Source: JAICIG01 sp035532215
Lineage (GTDB): Bacteria; Planctomycetota; Planctomycetia; Pirellulales; JAICIG01
DNA: 64,000 nt
Direction: 5' to 3'
Assembly: GCA_035532215.1 (NCBI GenBank)
Contig: DATKRK010000251.1
Location: 5,445 to 69,444 of the forward strand
Below the pieces are notes generated by a model. It was given only the letters and a program-made list of their open reading frames with translations. It did not search any database and was not told where the DNA came from. The position numbers were made by a program, and so were the translations under genes. Below, piece by piece: positions 51,601 to 55,533 of this stretch (position 1 is the stretch's first letter; each line of letters opens with the position of its first letter).

Positions 51601-51742
51601 GCAACCGACCTTCGAGGGCTTCAACACGCCGATCCGGAAACTTGCCCAGAATGCCCGCTTTCCCCAATCGCTTGCCGGAAAGCCGCGTCTTGCGCTTTGT
51701 GCGCGCAGAATCCCAGCGCGGGAAAGACTGCCAAACGCCCAT
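30698..51742 (-). CDS. Giant multidomain surface protein with metzincin zinc motif (7014 residues)
   Basis: One uninterrupted 21,045-bp frame. Approximate residues: basic N-terminus and LEPR-XLL-like RRVEALEGRLLLTSG (38-52); metzincin zinc site HEIGHTLGLPH at 482-492 with a possible Met-turn (GTIMNGG) 16 residues on; right-handed beta-helix from VDKTAPAGGDG (about 918) to about 1720; prepeptidase-C-terminal-like domains near 1965 and 2178; a propeller-like region 2373-2680; Calx-beta-like segments 3170-3380; BNR/sortilin-type repeats 3385-4100 (many VAPxxPNVIYAGTG-like motifs with WKTTDGG); more Calx-beta and beta-helix to about 4500; cadherin/VCBS-like 4770-5080; three 170-residue repeats plus a divergent fourth; seven repeats of about 110 residues (5900-6700); a cadherin-like domain; DUF4214-type repeats 6794-6995. 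It is probably exported and surface-attached. Whether the protease site is active, and on what, is unknown. Confidence 0.88.
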   Translation of the reverse strand: MGVWQSFPRWDSARTKRKTRLSGKRLGKAGILGKFPDRRVEALEGRLLLTSGPSLISIIPNDGSLLAPNDTIHTAPTQLTFRFLLNAGEALDPNTLGGIQLARSGSDGVFNNGNDIHITPGYVGIDPAHPNQVVMRFSSPLPDDLYRITIIGGSAGEVDPLTDTASPALPFNDGQDVAQDFRLAIGPQVLSIVPEPVTRGPSGQLVVQDKEIDVYFSGPVQTLPGNGNALDPGQFQLIDTKNTATTADDGTPINPVSVSYDPANNEATLTFSTSISTLGSGGAVRLRIGNTDETLPAPTAPTPYPGDPNGTFTGADPIGALGPQTQLFSGDLAQLTSLTNLVFPGGLSDPGHRNIPVDAGGENHATGSGGVTTITYSFPDVYGYDPTNGQPLHNQITDNQKQTVRYIFQLYSYYTGLTFEEVPGYSGDDWVAVGDTRVLAPNLPPTSIGGIATLGLGLAIINGNDDWGASLYGSGFMGTAMHEIGHTLGLPHDDDGPPGTIMNGGSESLTTTTGNPPPPLYPGLADITNLLYGYEPNSNQIDLYHFTADSTGTLNAQTVAQALPTQSTLDTLLTLYEEFNDLSLPASGAQVTLGDTFTITDNTGLMVKFEFTNDPSAINPATGKLFSDGNVGVLYSASSTQQDLAAAALDAVGKQGLNVSGTVGLSGVEFAGPITVGAAGSSISWSTSQKMIARNDNYYGHDSFLSLNLQPGIYYIAVTSTGNDQFDPNVADSGWGGKTFGDYQLKLDFQPTASQPLTDPGQSLFVPAGLASIPDGYSFTLSDVNASGTTVTETLKFYNGSTAPVSPPPGQISIQLQPSDTQDDVSNKIIVALNAAIASAGFDAANYTLSYLGNGRIEVGGGSATKIVVDPSGKGALTGTPLILWGDGQYDALVGNSNAGGAGAYNFWFNAGPTIYVDKTAPAGGDGLLTKPYNTIQAALQNSTVVGAAANGQEVNVRVEGNANASLGIAKTQSGTAQILPGETFNVSAGSFAGTFEFTSNLTYTPGQVLPDGNYAVLLPLSGTAAIASSVEGSLQATGLVSPDGGGVTVSDGGSDGNYQYVKLYQGQFPLSVLTQTTPFNARLTGVTVPSLYNNAPYLVGTDQFGNLLPDDSPGNSMLEIPKNVVLMIDAGAVFKLDKANIAAGSSVVNIDKSQSALQVLGVPGEQVTFTSYNDDTIGTPQIHPGIAVAPGDWGGLVFNPDSDLETLGIFLNNVAEAKLSYGGGQVVVNGVQQSFSPIYFDTARPTIANNLIVNSASAAMSGNPNAFESTRFGSDLAITATGTPSDGNTFNVGGTTFEFDSNGVVNQGNVAIPLAGLTTLPKLATAIEAAINNSLYAGSVDQAQALGAVVTLPQNLTVGTNTSPLTFTADSFAVDYQRFGPDVHGNMLSQTLGQTLTAAAGSALKSGTKFVINNTGFELISSGTPDPGYIGVNFTAASKAADVAQAIANAINSANIGVAAQWGAGQTAVQLTGAFKVQLPAPLAGTQKIIQNTINGLFIRINTNAGQSLDTLDVAAEFASTDIPYVLQENLVIHDDLGYVNFGGTTRQRVAGQLTIDPGVLVKLANSRIEAEMGSNLIAEGTAAQPIVFTSIDDWRYGGGGTFDTPSNGGSGGSILPQPGDWGGFYFWPTSSGSFDHTLITFGGGSTAIEGGFAPFDAVEIHQAKVRIADSTLEANAGSGGGDRNGREPSDAATIFVLGAQPVIVNNVIQNNAGAAISVDANSLDATLVPDWGRSTGAIARYSQFDDNYGPLVRLNKLGGNAINGMVVRGATLETSSIWDDTDIVHVLEGEVVVPNFASVGGLRLQSSATQSLVVKVAGASSGFTASGTPLDISDRIGGEVQVLGTPQHPVVLTSLNDTSVGAGLTPDDLPDNNTNGAAPNAKPAPGDWRGLLFDQYSNDRNVAMVDETEPALTGGKGTNDTTASPQSLGQLAPNEQSGDDNSRLGFQVNGFISPDYSQDVDNYTFKGTAGTQIWLNVTNTSPSLDAVLELVDANGKVLARSDNSGAEQQDATTAGDPLFAGPMLKGELPGNLAQPLQDSLFGTAGMNFWSTNPGDPGFRVVLPGSAGVHDYYVRIYSKGAGANAYVPGKGTSSGQYQLQIRLQNQVEIPGSTVEYADIRYATNGIDVEGLPSHSPLVSNSSSQSALHNSLSTAQNLGDLLGSDTSSINVGGDLANQYSVDWYKFELTYQEIQVITASAKTWAAVFDVGYADGLTRPDTIIDVYDSNGNLIYTGRDSNVADQQPRPNAGQDANQLNHSSFGTLDPYIGTVQMPAGQPGSGNYTYYVAIHSNATLPQALDATFNATSTNYLLRLEPVDSVNRIVEDHVGSQGGETAQDPSTLTPMWNGDTSSVKNIATLNSYATPYNLSDVVLFVNTGGPQGRLETVNPFTGAMETDQGQITSEVNGFNALAMRNDGELYGLTTGTNDGNSGNYVQIDTGTAAGSMKGDDGVVTEYINGTSVTAANKGVQYNAMAFVQATPQGTNKRFLYAIGSYLNGGSGSQPFLNGLYELDPDTGVVVPFNPNGINFAPQTAIPPTQPLDVPVTGVQAGETITGMTYLNGVMFIVGNEGNLYSLDYRSGQATRIANVSGLSFQSLTAGPPDVEPDPATGIGKYAGDLFAAAGGILYAFDTGGKLQNIFSADGGASYQSSIALGVTNVAGIAFSTLDYNLWHVTDRRGADPATTPADQGHGIVAAPDNSRAKNPNTNNPPQPGGTSFYFGLEDPKANNTQNLISVQPNASDYATNSSLYDTYNMPGGAYGSLSTNSFSLANYSSADKPTLYFNYFLNTEDAQSSKAKLQQMFDSARVLISEDGGVNWQPLATNNDYQPNYPDPEAERPNYQSVSSATGSGDPLQRVQPLFDSTTTNTGWRQARVDLSDFAGQNSLQLRFDFSTAGTTLNPGDLSINAVTGAANPYANQNVAGNQFGVFNGPQTTGAQRRGQDNSHEGWYIDDITVGLAERGEMITNPKPATSGSADTSFFNVPVNPVPGATQQVLSGPYQLEIRRGTEYGANFSDLFPWIDLNQSFDSNDRMSQSYSIVAPAGSGLTDGETFTLSDGVHSVTFEFDDTGSVATGNWPISFLPSYTAQQVADAIVAAVDSNPTLKGVSAADVNNQANGSQGVSIPATNIVNLFGVAEVSNVNTSQSTLRVVLAPSITESSTNKVGTLIRSGTNLPAMTVNLSAIDVETGNPSTNVTYPATVSFLPGQTLATFLYSGVVKGSPEWADGTQTVEFNASYAGFTSFGGTVDVTDDTGVLPTFTVTSLPSSIPENGTEYEGKVDVNTGPVDGSLHPGGLAVTLSSLWASAALVSGDLGGPFAAQATLTIPVGQTSASFWLIPQDDNVKNRLPNPFRDAQIVATAAGVISGSATLSVTDDTDGQIPYGVATWTAIGPAPIVGGYAGTGGDSGRIAGVAPDPTNPDVLYIAAAGGGVWKTTDATTASPSWTPLTDNITDANGNPVPLFMGAIAVAPNKPNVIYAGTGEANNSGDSFYGRGILVSQDGGKTWTLETAGGAFDRRSISKIAVDPSNANIAYAAVADFAENGLLGNTGIWKTTDGGVTWTNTTAGPLNDTIDSFSDVVVDPNNPTTVYAALGTFFGNFGSANNGIYKSTDGGTTWNLLSNFPNGVKDGRISLAISTANSGNVLYADVSGTGASGSTGFGSLFKIEKSIDGGATWTDLTAAASDFTGGQGWYDLTMAVDPSNSSIAYAAGSTNFGGVGIIRTTDGGATWTNITQDDNGNYAHTDWHAMAFDAIGKLLVGSDGGIWRKDPDPLNGAGFLWTNRNGDLNTIQFESIALDPAVATTVLGGSQDNGTELYTGNPVWTETDGGDGGEVRFNPQNPNVVYRVSPVGSFGPTAFFRKSTDGGSTWSSATTGLGSFANANFYPPFAVAPSDGNEVILGDNNLWITTNGATSWAPLTTIGTAGWNPNGNTVDAVAIAPSDANTIYASTGGEFASSSQIFISTNGGATWTEIDLPAGSGRVNQLAIDPKDSKIAYAVVNMFTGGGGHVFRTADGGATWTDISGNLPDEPTNAIAINGSTGALYVGNDTGVYVSNDLGASWAALGVGLPYAQVVDLEYNPNSNLLGAATHGRGAFLLPATTAGTTLTLSVNGAAQVSDDAGLLPGKLTVTRVDTTGSLVVSLTSSNPSAASVPATVTILNGQTSASVNVTITDDVLASNPQSALFTASVAGLSGAEPVGAVLDVLPDSQATEPNSPTDNDTPALSLSVPAETMVPGTSTQSLTATVTRNTPTTNALVVHLLSLNPSAATVQQTVTIQAGQSSATFTISGVDQFSASGGTLFGNIVAAADGFASASGFVSTQSPGAIVQYNPPVPSALGDVTMPRPQGEVILYGNQISNASQNGILVTASAPGTPFDTPPDSNNSLPHPGAAVNTPTLNSANLAPGVVIVNNLIYGVSSSGNGIAFEGDNAPNGATQGIVPFGRIANNTIYGGDNPTGTGILATNNSSPTILNNVLVNLASGRAIDVTGGSNAVLGENYYQNDGAAPVNVGTGSFDKVVTAATPSPFRKASTDPSKANFYLTDTALPIDASINSLQDRTSMTSVTGPLGIPPSPIIAPGFDLYGQLRVDDPAVTNANLGTGQNVFIDRGAIEHADTTGPTAALLAPIDNDQNDLNKSPNIVFVRGQSLSEFTIQLSDGLGSGIYDASVSPDRLDVREDGRLLTPGVDYYFDYDNNNHIIHLVAASGVWLNGHQYDIYLDNGVQFDPGNSAATPVGIADRAGNFLQANGPDGLTHFRLLLANVTNSAPVVQLVSSGTGTPSLSMYENSASPSYGTFSLTTPFSSADNTSVALSIFDVDANGGSETLTLSATHGTLTLSSAALTELNSIGVTPTGQGSNTITITAPLGEASAVAPTPGLNAALEGLVFTPDLNFDSHLGDQAVVTVTVNDNGNSPAPAQTAIYSIPIDVIAVNDPPVDAVPTSTAASPILLNEDTKQTFSKANGNAVTVVDSDITAADAGNALLPPFEEIITVNPSTLGTLTLTNVAGITFTGSTSNGQSKLDFLGTLSAINQALDGLVFNPAEELTGAVELTFTTNDHGNIGVGPAPQYLPSPQALTSTPEIVYLDVQPVVDAPTLNTGANLAFQPVVEDTPSASNTGSTVLAMLQSDLSVQPNAMTLNAPGAQYGIAVVAATETAHGLWQYKSPIGNWTPFPAVATDRALLIDAGDSVRFLPDPKFDDTRGAAPTLSFMAWDHTYDLFEGGPDVDGAVVDLTKTGTGGSTPFSLLSAGTATATLQVTPAPEAPTLASTASLSFQSINEDVLLANNNGSSVLSMLQSDPNYQPNAITLHATGTSRYGIAVTGLTQTANGVWQYQIGGGWANIPVSVSPTSALLLDGNDSVRFLPNPKFDNTRGGAPTLSFVAWDETFDYVNGIYDLDGSTVDLSLTGTGGSTPFSSGSAAVATLSVVPQPEAPTLNPAAALSFASILEDVAPVNNLGAAVLAMLQSDPNVQPNAITLNAVVSPQFGIAVVGLGQTAHGTWQYQLPAGNWTNFPSVSTTSALLLDGGDLVRFLPDQYFNDFYGGAPSLSFVAWDETFDYVNNRIDVHGQSVDLTATGTGGSAPFSSGPADAAQLSVKAVNDPPVVHGPTGPVALSPSSAFSLSTAPLPAFTITDPDLPEGNQQMQMTIDATENGVAGGAVGLTQLTGISIVSGANNSSSVTFKGAITDMLAALSNLVYEEDINFNGTASLILIANDLGNSGLGPQGQPAPFPLNSAPFNVTLTGVAIHRAPVLASGSPTLPDILENVPPANTPPAGVSISAMLATAGPNFLTVDTAAGGIPGIAIAGMSTGGGGVWQYSADGTTWTTIASAAPNQAVLLPASYQIRFWPNPGYAGNASITFYGWDQVTGTAGGTVDLTGPGATGGFNSFSTASGTATMNVKLINQPPLFTLAANDSVLENNTVTASGGSPGGSNAGPISLTDFATGISPGQPIESQPPFSQTVTFTVTTDRPDLFSVQPTLDPAAPGAATSTLHFALNPDVFGVAKISVVAHDNGGTANGGNDTSPLATTTLTVALINDPPSLNPIPNQSILENAGQQTRNLSGIASGLGESQNLTVTATSDNPAVVPNPSIAYTSPNDSGTLQYTPVPYASGIAHITVTVQDDGGTANGGIDTFTQTFTVGVQFVNQPPSFVKGSDQAVDEDSGLQVISNWATQIGPGPGNGETGQTLNFIVTPANPNIFAVPPSIDPLTGALRYQFSPNFSGSTNVSVELHDNGGTANGGHDTSATQTFKLTSLFVNDPPTFVAGPDQTVDENAPPQSVVGWATAVSPGVGFNEAGQTLNFQISTDNASLFAAGPSIDPATGTLTYTPALNAFGTATVTVLLHDNGGTANGGINTSLAQTFTINVNFVNHAPSFVGGPSLVVNENAPLQTIANWATQISAGPPSESGETLSFIVTNDNPLLFSMAPSIDPTTGTLTYQPAPFAAGAATVTVKLKDDGGTLNGGQDTSPAQTFKITVNFVNQAPTFTIGPNQFVDEDAPPQTVTNFITNISPGPGPKEVGQALNFIVTTDNNALFASLPTIDANTGTLRYALAPQTEGIANVTVQLHDNGGTVNGGHDTSAPPPQTFKITSQLVNHAPSFLFLGGDQYVNENTGAHLVASFVSQLSPGPAANEAGQTLNFQISTDNPSLFSAGPSIDPATGALSYTLAPNEYGTATVTIALHDDGGTANGGVDTSPTQTFKVYVYAPPVAQPDFLEISYAQTSSSTAAIGVLSNDSDPNGAPLTAVLVSGPAHGSFLLHADGSFNYTPGAGFEGLDQFTYMANDGHANSNVVTVRIMSHDASNVRKLYEQVLHRDPDDAGLQYWTNLIQNGSSLAVVAQGIFESDERLDPIITGYYQQFLLRTPDAAGLAFWRDQVWKAYGGPEEVIAGMLSSPEFFQSAGGTDLAWVKALYQRLLDRKPDPQGLQYWDNLLETHQATETQVVHGFLSSDEYYTNLIDGFFGEYLTRQPTLDELQSDLVQMRGGVSDRDIQLEIVVTDEYKNTPPPPPLGSMKQLTH
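31640..34050 (-). repeat. Seven tandem coding repeats of about 110 residues
   Basis: Repeat starts, at P-x-F-motifs such as PPTFVAGPDQTVDEN, fall near 34045, 33635, 33308, 32973, 32640, 32308 and 31960. The period is about 330 bases (410 for the first). Each contains a VxLHDNGGTANGG-like motif. Confidence 0.75.
34945..36480 (-). repeat. Three tandem coding repeats of about 170 residues
   Basis: Starts lie near 36470, 35962 and 35452, a period of 508-510 bases. Each copy contains AMLQSDxxxQPNAxTL, WQY and SVRFLPxPKF-like segments. A more divergent fourth copy lies near 34500-34040. Confidence 0.75.
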
Positions 51743-52279
51743 TTCAGATCCCCCTGAAATCTATGAACATTAGTCCTGGCCCAGGCGCTCTCGTAGCGCC
51801 ATTTAGGACGATTGTGCAAATGTTGACGATTGTGATCCGCCGCTACATCCAACGCAACTAAAAAGCGAGAAATTCTGTTAGAACCCATAACTTAGGCGCG
51901 GCACGGACTTGCAGCGTCGGCCGGGGGCGTCGTTCAGAGTCGCTCGAGCACTCCGCGCTGTGGTCGGTAGCGGAAGGACTTCAAGCATTTCGTGTTCGCA
52001 GAGCGCCATAATTTTCCATAAGATTTCTGATAGATGTCAATCAGATTTAAGGCAAAGCGGTCTCGGGGCTTGAAGGGCGGGGTTTTGGCGACTCGCACTG
52101 GGCGTCGTCGGAGAATCTGGGCGTGAGTTTGAACAAGACGGGGGAGGGACGGGCGCCCTCGCCCGTCGAGCAGGAAGGGAGTCGTAGAATCTGGGCGTGA
52201 GTTCGAACAAGACGGGGCTGGTCGGATAATGTGGTAGAAACTTCCTGCATATTCCTCTCATTTCGCGAGGCGCCCGACC
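51743..52279. other. 537-bp divergent intergenic region
   Basis: It separates the giant gene from the carbohydrate-binding-like gene and must hold the promoters of both. The part near the giant gene is AT-richer. The part near 52112-52217 carries a direct repeat with a GC palindrome in the middle. No RNA gene was recognised. Confidence 0.5.
52112..52217. repeat. 32-bp direct repeats around a GC palindrome
   Basis: AGAATCTGGGCGTGAGTT starts at 52112 and again at 52186. The two 32-base copies differ at one base. Between them lies the palindrome unit at 52143-52166, one mismatch from the reverse complement of the unit at 10246-10269. Confidence 0.78.
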
Positions 52280-52843
52280 GTGACATTCGCGCATCTGTCC
52301 TCCCCGAGAGCGACTTCCCCGCTGACGTTTGCCTGCTTGCTGTCGGCTTTCCTCGCCGCTGCTCGCGCTCCCGCCAAAGAAAACGGCGCAGGAGAAAAGC
52401 GCGAGTCTCGCGAGCAAACGAAGCTTGTGCGCCAAGCGGCCGACGGAACCGTCTCGCTTCACGCGCGCGTGGCGGCGATCCACGGCACGACCGTGCGTTA
52501 CGAACCGCAGCCGAACAAAAACACGATTGGCTATTGGACCAAGGTCGAAGATTGGGTGAGTTGGGACTTCGAGATCGCCAAACCCGGCCGCTTCAAGGTC
52601 GAAATCCTGCAAGGCTGCGGCAAAGGGAGCGGAGGCAGCGAGGTGGATTTTTCCGTCGGCGAGCAGACGCTCGAAGTCACGGTCAAGGATACGGGCGGCT
52701 TCCAGAATTTCGAAAATCGCGAGATCGGCGAGCTCAAGCTCGAAGCCCCCGGCCGCTACACGCTGAAGGTCAAGCCCAAGAAGAAACCGGGCGTGGCGGT
52801 GATGGATTTGCGCGAAGTCAAACTGTCGCCCGTCAAGCGTTGA
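52280..52843 (+). CDS. Secreted carbohydrate-binding-like protein
   Basis: A 187-residue exported protein starting with GTG at 52280. The signal peptide is SPLTFACLLSAFLAAARA. Residues 75-185 form one beta-sandwich-like domain with segments NTIGYWTKVEDWVSWDFEI, GRFKVEILQGCGKGSGGSEV and ENREIGELKLEAPGRYTLKV. This pattern resembles galactose-binding or CBM-type domains attached to planctomycete sulfatases and glycosidases, here found alone. No catalytic residues are seen. It probably binds polysaccharide outside the cell, but this rests on resemblance only. The following phosphoketolase gene is 171 bases away and has its own strong ribosome site. Confidence 0.66.
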   Translation: MTFAHLSSPRATSPLTFACLLSAFLAAARAPAKENGAGEKRESREQTKLVRQAADGTVSLHARVAAIHGTTVRYEPQPNKNTIGYWTKVEDWVSWDFEIAKPGRFKVEILQGCGKGSGGSEVDFSVGEQTLEVTVKDTGGFQNFENREIGELKLEAPGRYTLKVKPKKKPGVAVMDLREVKLSPVKR

Positions 52844-53014
52844 TCGCCAACTATGGCTCGGCGCTCATCGCCGTTTCGACTTCTCAGGAAAATTCCGTAA
52901 GTCCGAATCCCGCAACGTTTTTGCTTGCGCTTGCCAAAATCGTATCGATTCGCGCAGAATGACGGGCGTAGCCTTAGGGATGCCGGCAACGAATCAGCAG
53001 AAGGAGGTGCGTCG

Positions 53015-55489
53015 ATGAGCGCTCAAATAGCCGCCACGGAGCAGATGGCCAAGAAACCGGCGTCCGCCGAGACCGCGGCGAAGCCCCTCAAACCTGAACT
53101 CCTACGCCGCATGCACGCCTACTGGCGCGCGGCGAATTACCTCTCCGTCGGGCAGATTTACCTGTTCGACAACCCGCTGTTGAAAAAGCCGCTGGTGCGC
53201 GAGCACGTCAAACCGCGGCTGCTGGGCCACTGGGGCACCACGCCGGGGTTGAACTTTATTTATCTGCACCTCAACCGGCTGATCAAAGAGCATGACTTGA
53301 AAATGCTTTACGTCATCGGTCCCGGCCACGGCGGACCGGGCATCGTCGCCAACGCCTATCTGGAAGGCACGTACAGCGAGGTTTATCCGCAGATCGGCCG
53401 CGACGAAGAGGGCCTGAAGCGGCTGTTCACGCAATTCTCTTTCCCTGGCGGAATTCCCAGCCACGTGGCGCCCGAAACGCCCGGCTCGATCCACGAAGGG
53501 GGCGAGCTGGGCTATTGCCTCTCGCATGCCTACGGCGCCGTGTTCGATAATCCCGACTTGATCGCGGCTTGCGTCGTCGGCGACGGCGAAGCGGAAACCG
53601 GCCCTGCGGCGACCGGCTGGCACGGCAACAAGTTCCTCAACCCGGCGCGCGACGGCGCCGTGCTGCCTATTTTGCACCTCAACGGGTATAAGATCGCCAA
53701 CCCCACGGTGCTGGCCCGCATCAGCCATGAAGAACTGGAAGCGCTGATGAAGGGCTACGGCTATACGCCGCACTTCGTCGAGGGAGACGATCCCGAGGAA
53801 ATGCACCAATTGATGGCCGCCACGCTCGACCGCGTGATCGCCGACATCCAATCGATCCAGTCCGACGCCCGGCAAAACGGCCGCACCGAGCGACCGCGCT
53901 GGCCGATGATCGTGATGCGCACTCCCAAGGGCTGGACAGGCCCCAAAGAAGTCGACGGCAAGAAGACCGAGGGCTATTGGCGCTCGCACCAAGTGCCGAT
54001 GAGCGACATGTCGAAGCCCGAACACGTCAAACTGCTCGAAACCTGGATGAAAAGCTACAAGCCGGAGGAGCTGTTCGACGAGCGCGGCCAATTGATCGCC
54101 GAACTCGCCGACTTGCCGCCCAAAGGCACGCGGCGGATGAGCGCCAACCCGCACGCCAACGGCGGGCAATTGCTCCGCGACCTGCGGCTGCCCGACTTCC
54201 GGCAATACGCCATCGCCTGCCCGACTCCCGGCGTCACGCAGGCCCAGGCCACGCGCGTGATGGGGCAGTTCCTGCGCGACGTGATGAAGATGAATCTGGA
54301 GACCAAGAATTTTCGCTTGTTCAGCCCGGACGAAAACAACTCAAACCGCTGGCAAGACGTGCTCGACGTCGTCGACCGGGCGTGGAATGCGGAGACATTC
54401 TCCTACGACGACCACCTGGCGCCCGACGGCCGCGTCATGGAAATGCTCTCCGAGCACCAGTGCCAGGGCTGGCTGGAAGGCTATTTGCTGACCGGCCGCC
54501 ACGGCTTCTTTTCCTGCTATGAGGCGTTCATCCACATCATCGATTCGATGTTCAACCAGCACGCCAAGTGGCTGAAGGTCACGCGGAATATTCCCTGGCG
54601 GCGGCCGATCGCGTCGCTCAACTATTTGCTTTCCAGCCACGTCTGGCGCCAGGACCACAACGGCTTCAGCCACCAGGATCCCGGCTTCATCGACCATATC
54701 GTCAACAAGAAGGCGGAGATCATCCGCGTCTACCTGCCGCCCGACGCCAACACGCTCTTGTCGGTCACCGACCACTGCCTGCGCAGCCGGCACTACGTGA
54801 ACCTGATTGTGGCCGGCAAGCAGCCGGCGCCGCAGTGGCTCGATATGGACGACGCGGTGAAACATTGCACCGCGGGCATCGGCATCTGGAAGTGGGCCAG
54901 CAACGACGAAGGCCACGAGCCCGACGTGGTGATGGCTTGCTGCGGCGACGTGCCGACCTTGGAAACCTTGGCCGCCGTCGAGTTGCTGCGGCGGCACTTG
55001 CCCGAACTGAAGATCCGCGTGATCAACGTGGTCGACCTGATGTCGCTGCAGCCCAGCACCGAGCACCCGCACGGCCTCGGCGATCGGGAATTCGACATGC
55101 TGTTCACCAAGGACAAGCCGATCGTGTTCGCCTTCCACGGCTACCCTTGGCTGATCCATCGCCTGACCTACCGCCGCACGAACCACAAGAACCTGCACTG
55201 CCGCGGCTACAAGGAAGAGGGGACGACCACCACGCCGTTCGACATGGTGGCGCTCAACGACCTCGACCGCTTCCATCTCGTGCAGGACGTCGTCGAGCGC
55301 CTGCCGCAGCTCGGCTCGCGCGCGGCCTATCTCCGCCAGGCGATGCGCGACAAGCTGATCGAGCACAGGCAATACATCCACAAGTACGGCGACGACATGC
55401 CGGAAATCCGCGACTGGCTCTGGGGACAAACCCCGGCCGGCGAGGGCGCCACGGCGCGCGGCCGGGATACGGCGGGCGATAACGTATAA
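53015..55489 (+). CDS. xfp: Phosphoketolase (xylulose-5-P / fructose-6-P)
   Basis: An 824-residue ThDP-dependent phosphoketolase that cleaves xylulose 5-phosphate or fructose 6-phosphate with phosphate to acetyl phosphate plus glyceraldehyde 3-phosphate or erythrose 4-phosphate. The start ATG at 53015 follows AAGGAGGTG at 53001-53009; the upstream extension is not used. Motifs include GPGHGGPG (about 105-112), ELGYCLSHAYGAVFDNPDL, the ThDP/Mg site VVGDGEAETGPAATGWHGNK, and the C-terminal HPHGLGDREF. The length is normal. The acetyl phosphate made can supply ATP or acetyl-CoA, fitting a carbon-saving sugar or pentose route. It converges with the GH10-like gene. Confidence 0.93.
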   Translation: MSAQIAATEQMAKKPASAETAAKPLKPELLRRMHAYWRAANYLSVGQIYLFDNPLLKKPLVREHVKPRLLGHWGTTPGLNFIYLHLNRLIKEHDLKMLYVIGPGHGGPGIVANAYLEGTYSEVYPQIGRDEEGLKRLFTQFSFPGGIPSHVAPETPGSIHEGGELGYCLSHAYGAVFDNPDLIAACVVGDGEAETGPAATGWHGNKFLNPARDGAVLPILHLNGYKIANPTVLARISHEELEALMKGYGYTPHFVEGDDPEEMHQLMAATLDRVIADIQSIQSDARQNGRTERPRWPMIVMRTPKGWTGPKEVDGKKTEGYWRSHQVPMSDMSKPEHVKLLETWMKSYKPEELFDERGQLIAELADLPPKGTRRMSANPHANGGQLLRDLRLPDFRQYAIACPTPGVTQAQATRVMGQFLRDVMKMNLETKNFRLFSPDENNSNRWQDVLDVVDRAWNAETFSYDDHLAPDGRVMEMLSEHQCQGWLEGYLLTGRHGFFSCYEAFIHIIDSMFNQHAKWLKVTRNIPWRRPIASLNYLLSSHVWRQDHNGFSHQDPGFIDHIVNKKAEIIRVYLPPDANTLLSVTDHCLRSRHYVNLIVAGKQPAPQWLDMDDAVKHCTAGIGIWKWASNDEGHEPDVVMACCGDVPTLETLAAVELLRRHLPELKIRVINVVDLMSLQPSTEHPHGLGDREFDMLFTKDKPIVFAFHGYPWLIHRLTYRRTNHKNLHCRGYKEEGTTTTPFDMVALNDLDRFHLVQDVVERLPQLGSRAAYLRQAMRDKLIEHRQYIHKYGDDMPEIRDWLWGQTPAGEGATARGRDTAGDNV

Positions 55490-55533
55490 GGACCGAGGGT
55501 GAAATAACTTCCTTCGCCGGTCATGCCACGGCG

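Noticed and set aside
52925..53014. N-terminal extension of the phosphoketolase
   Set aside because: The strong AAGGAGGTG site directly before 53015 and the normal family length favour the shorter form.
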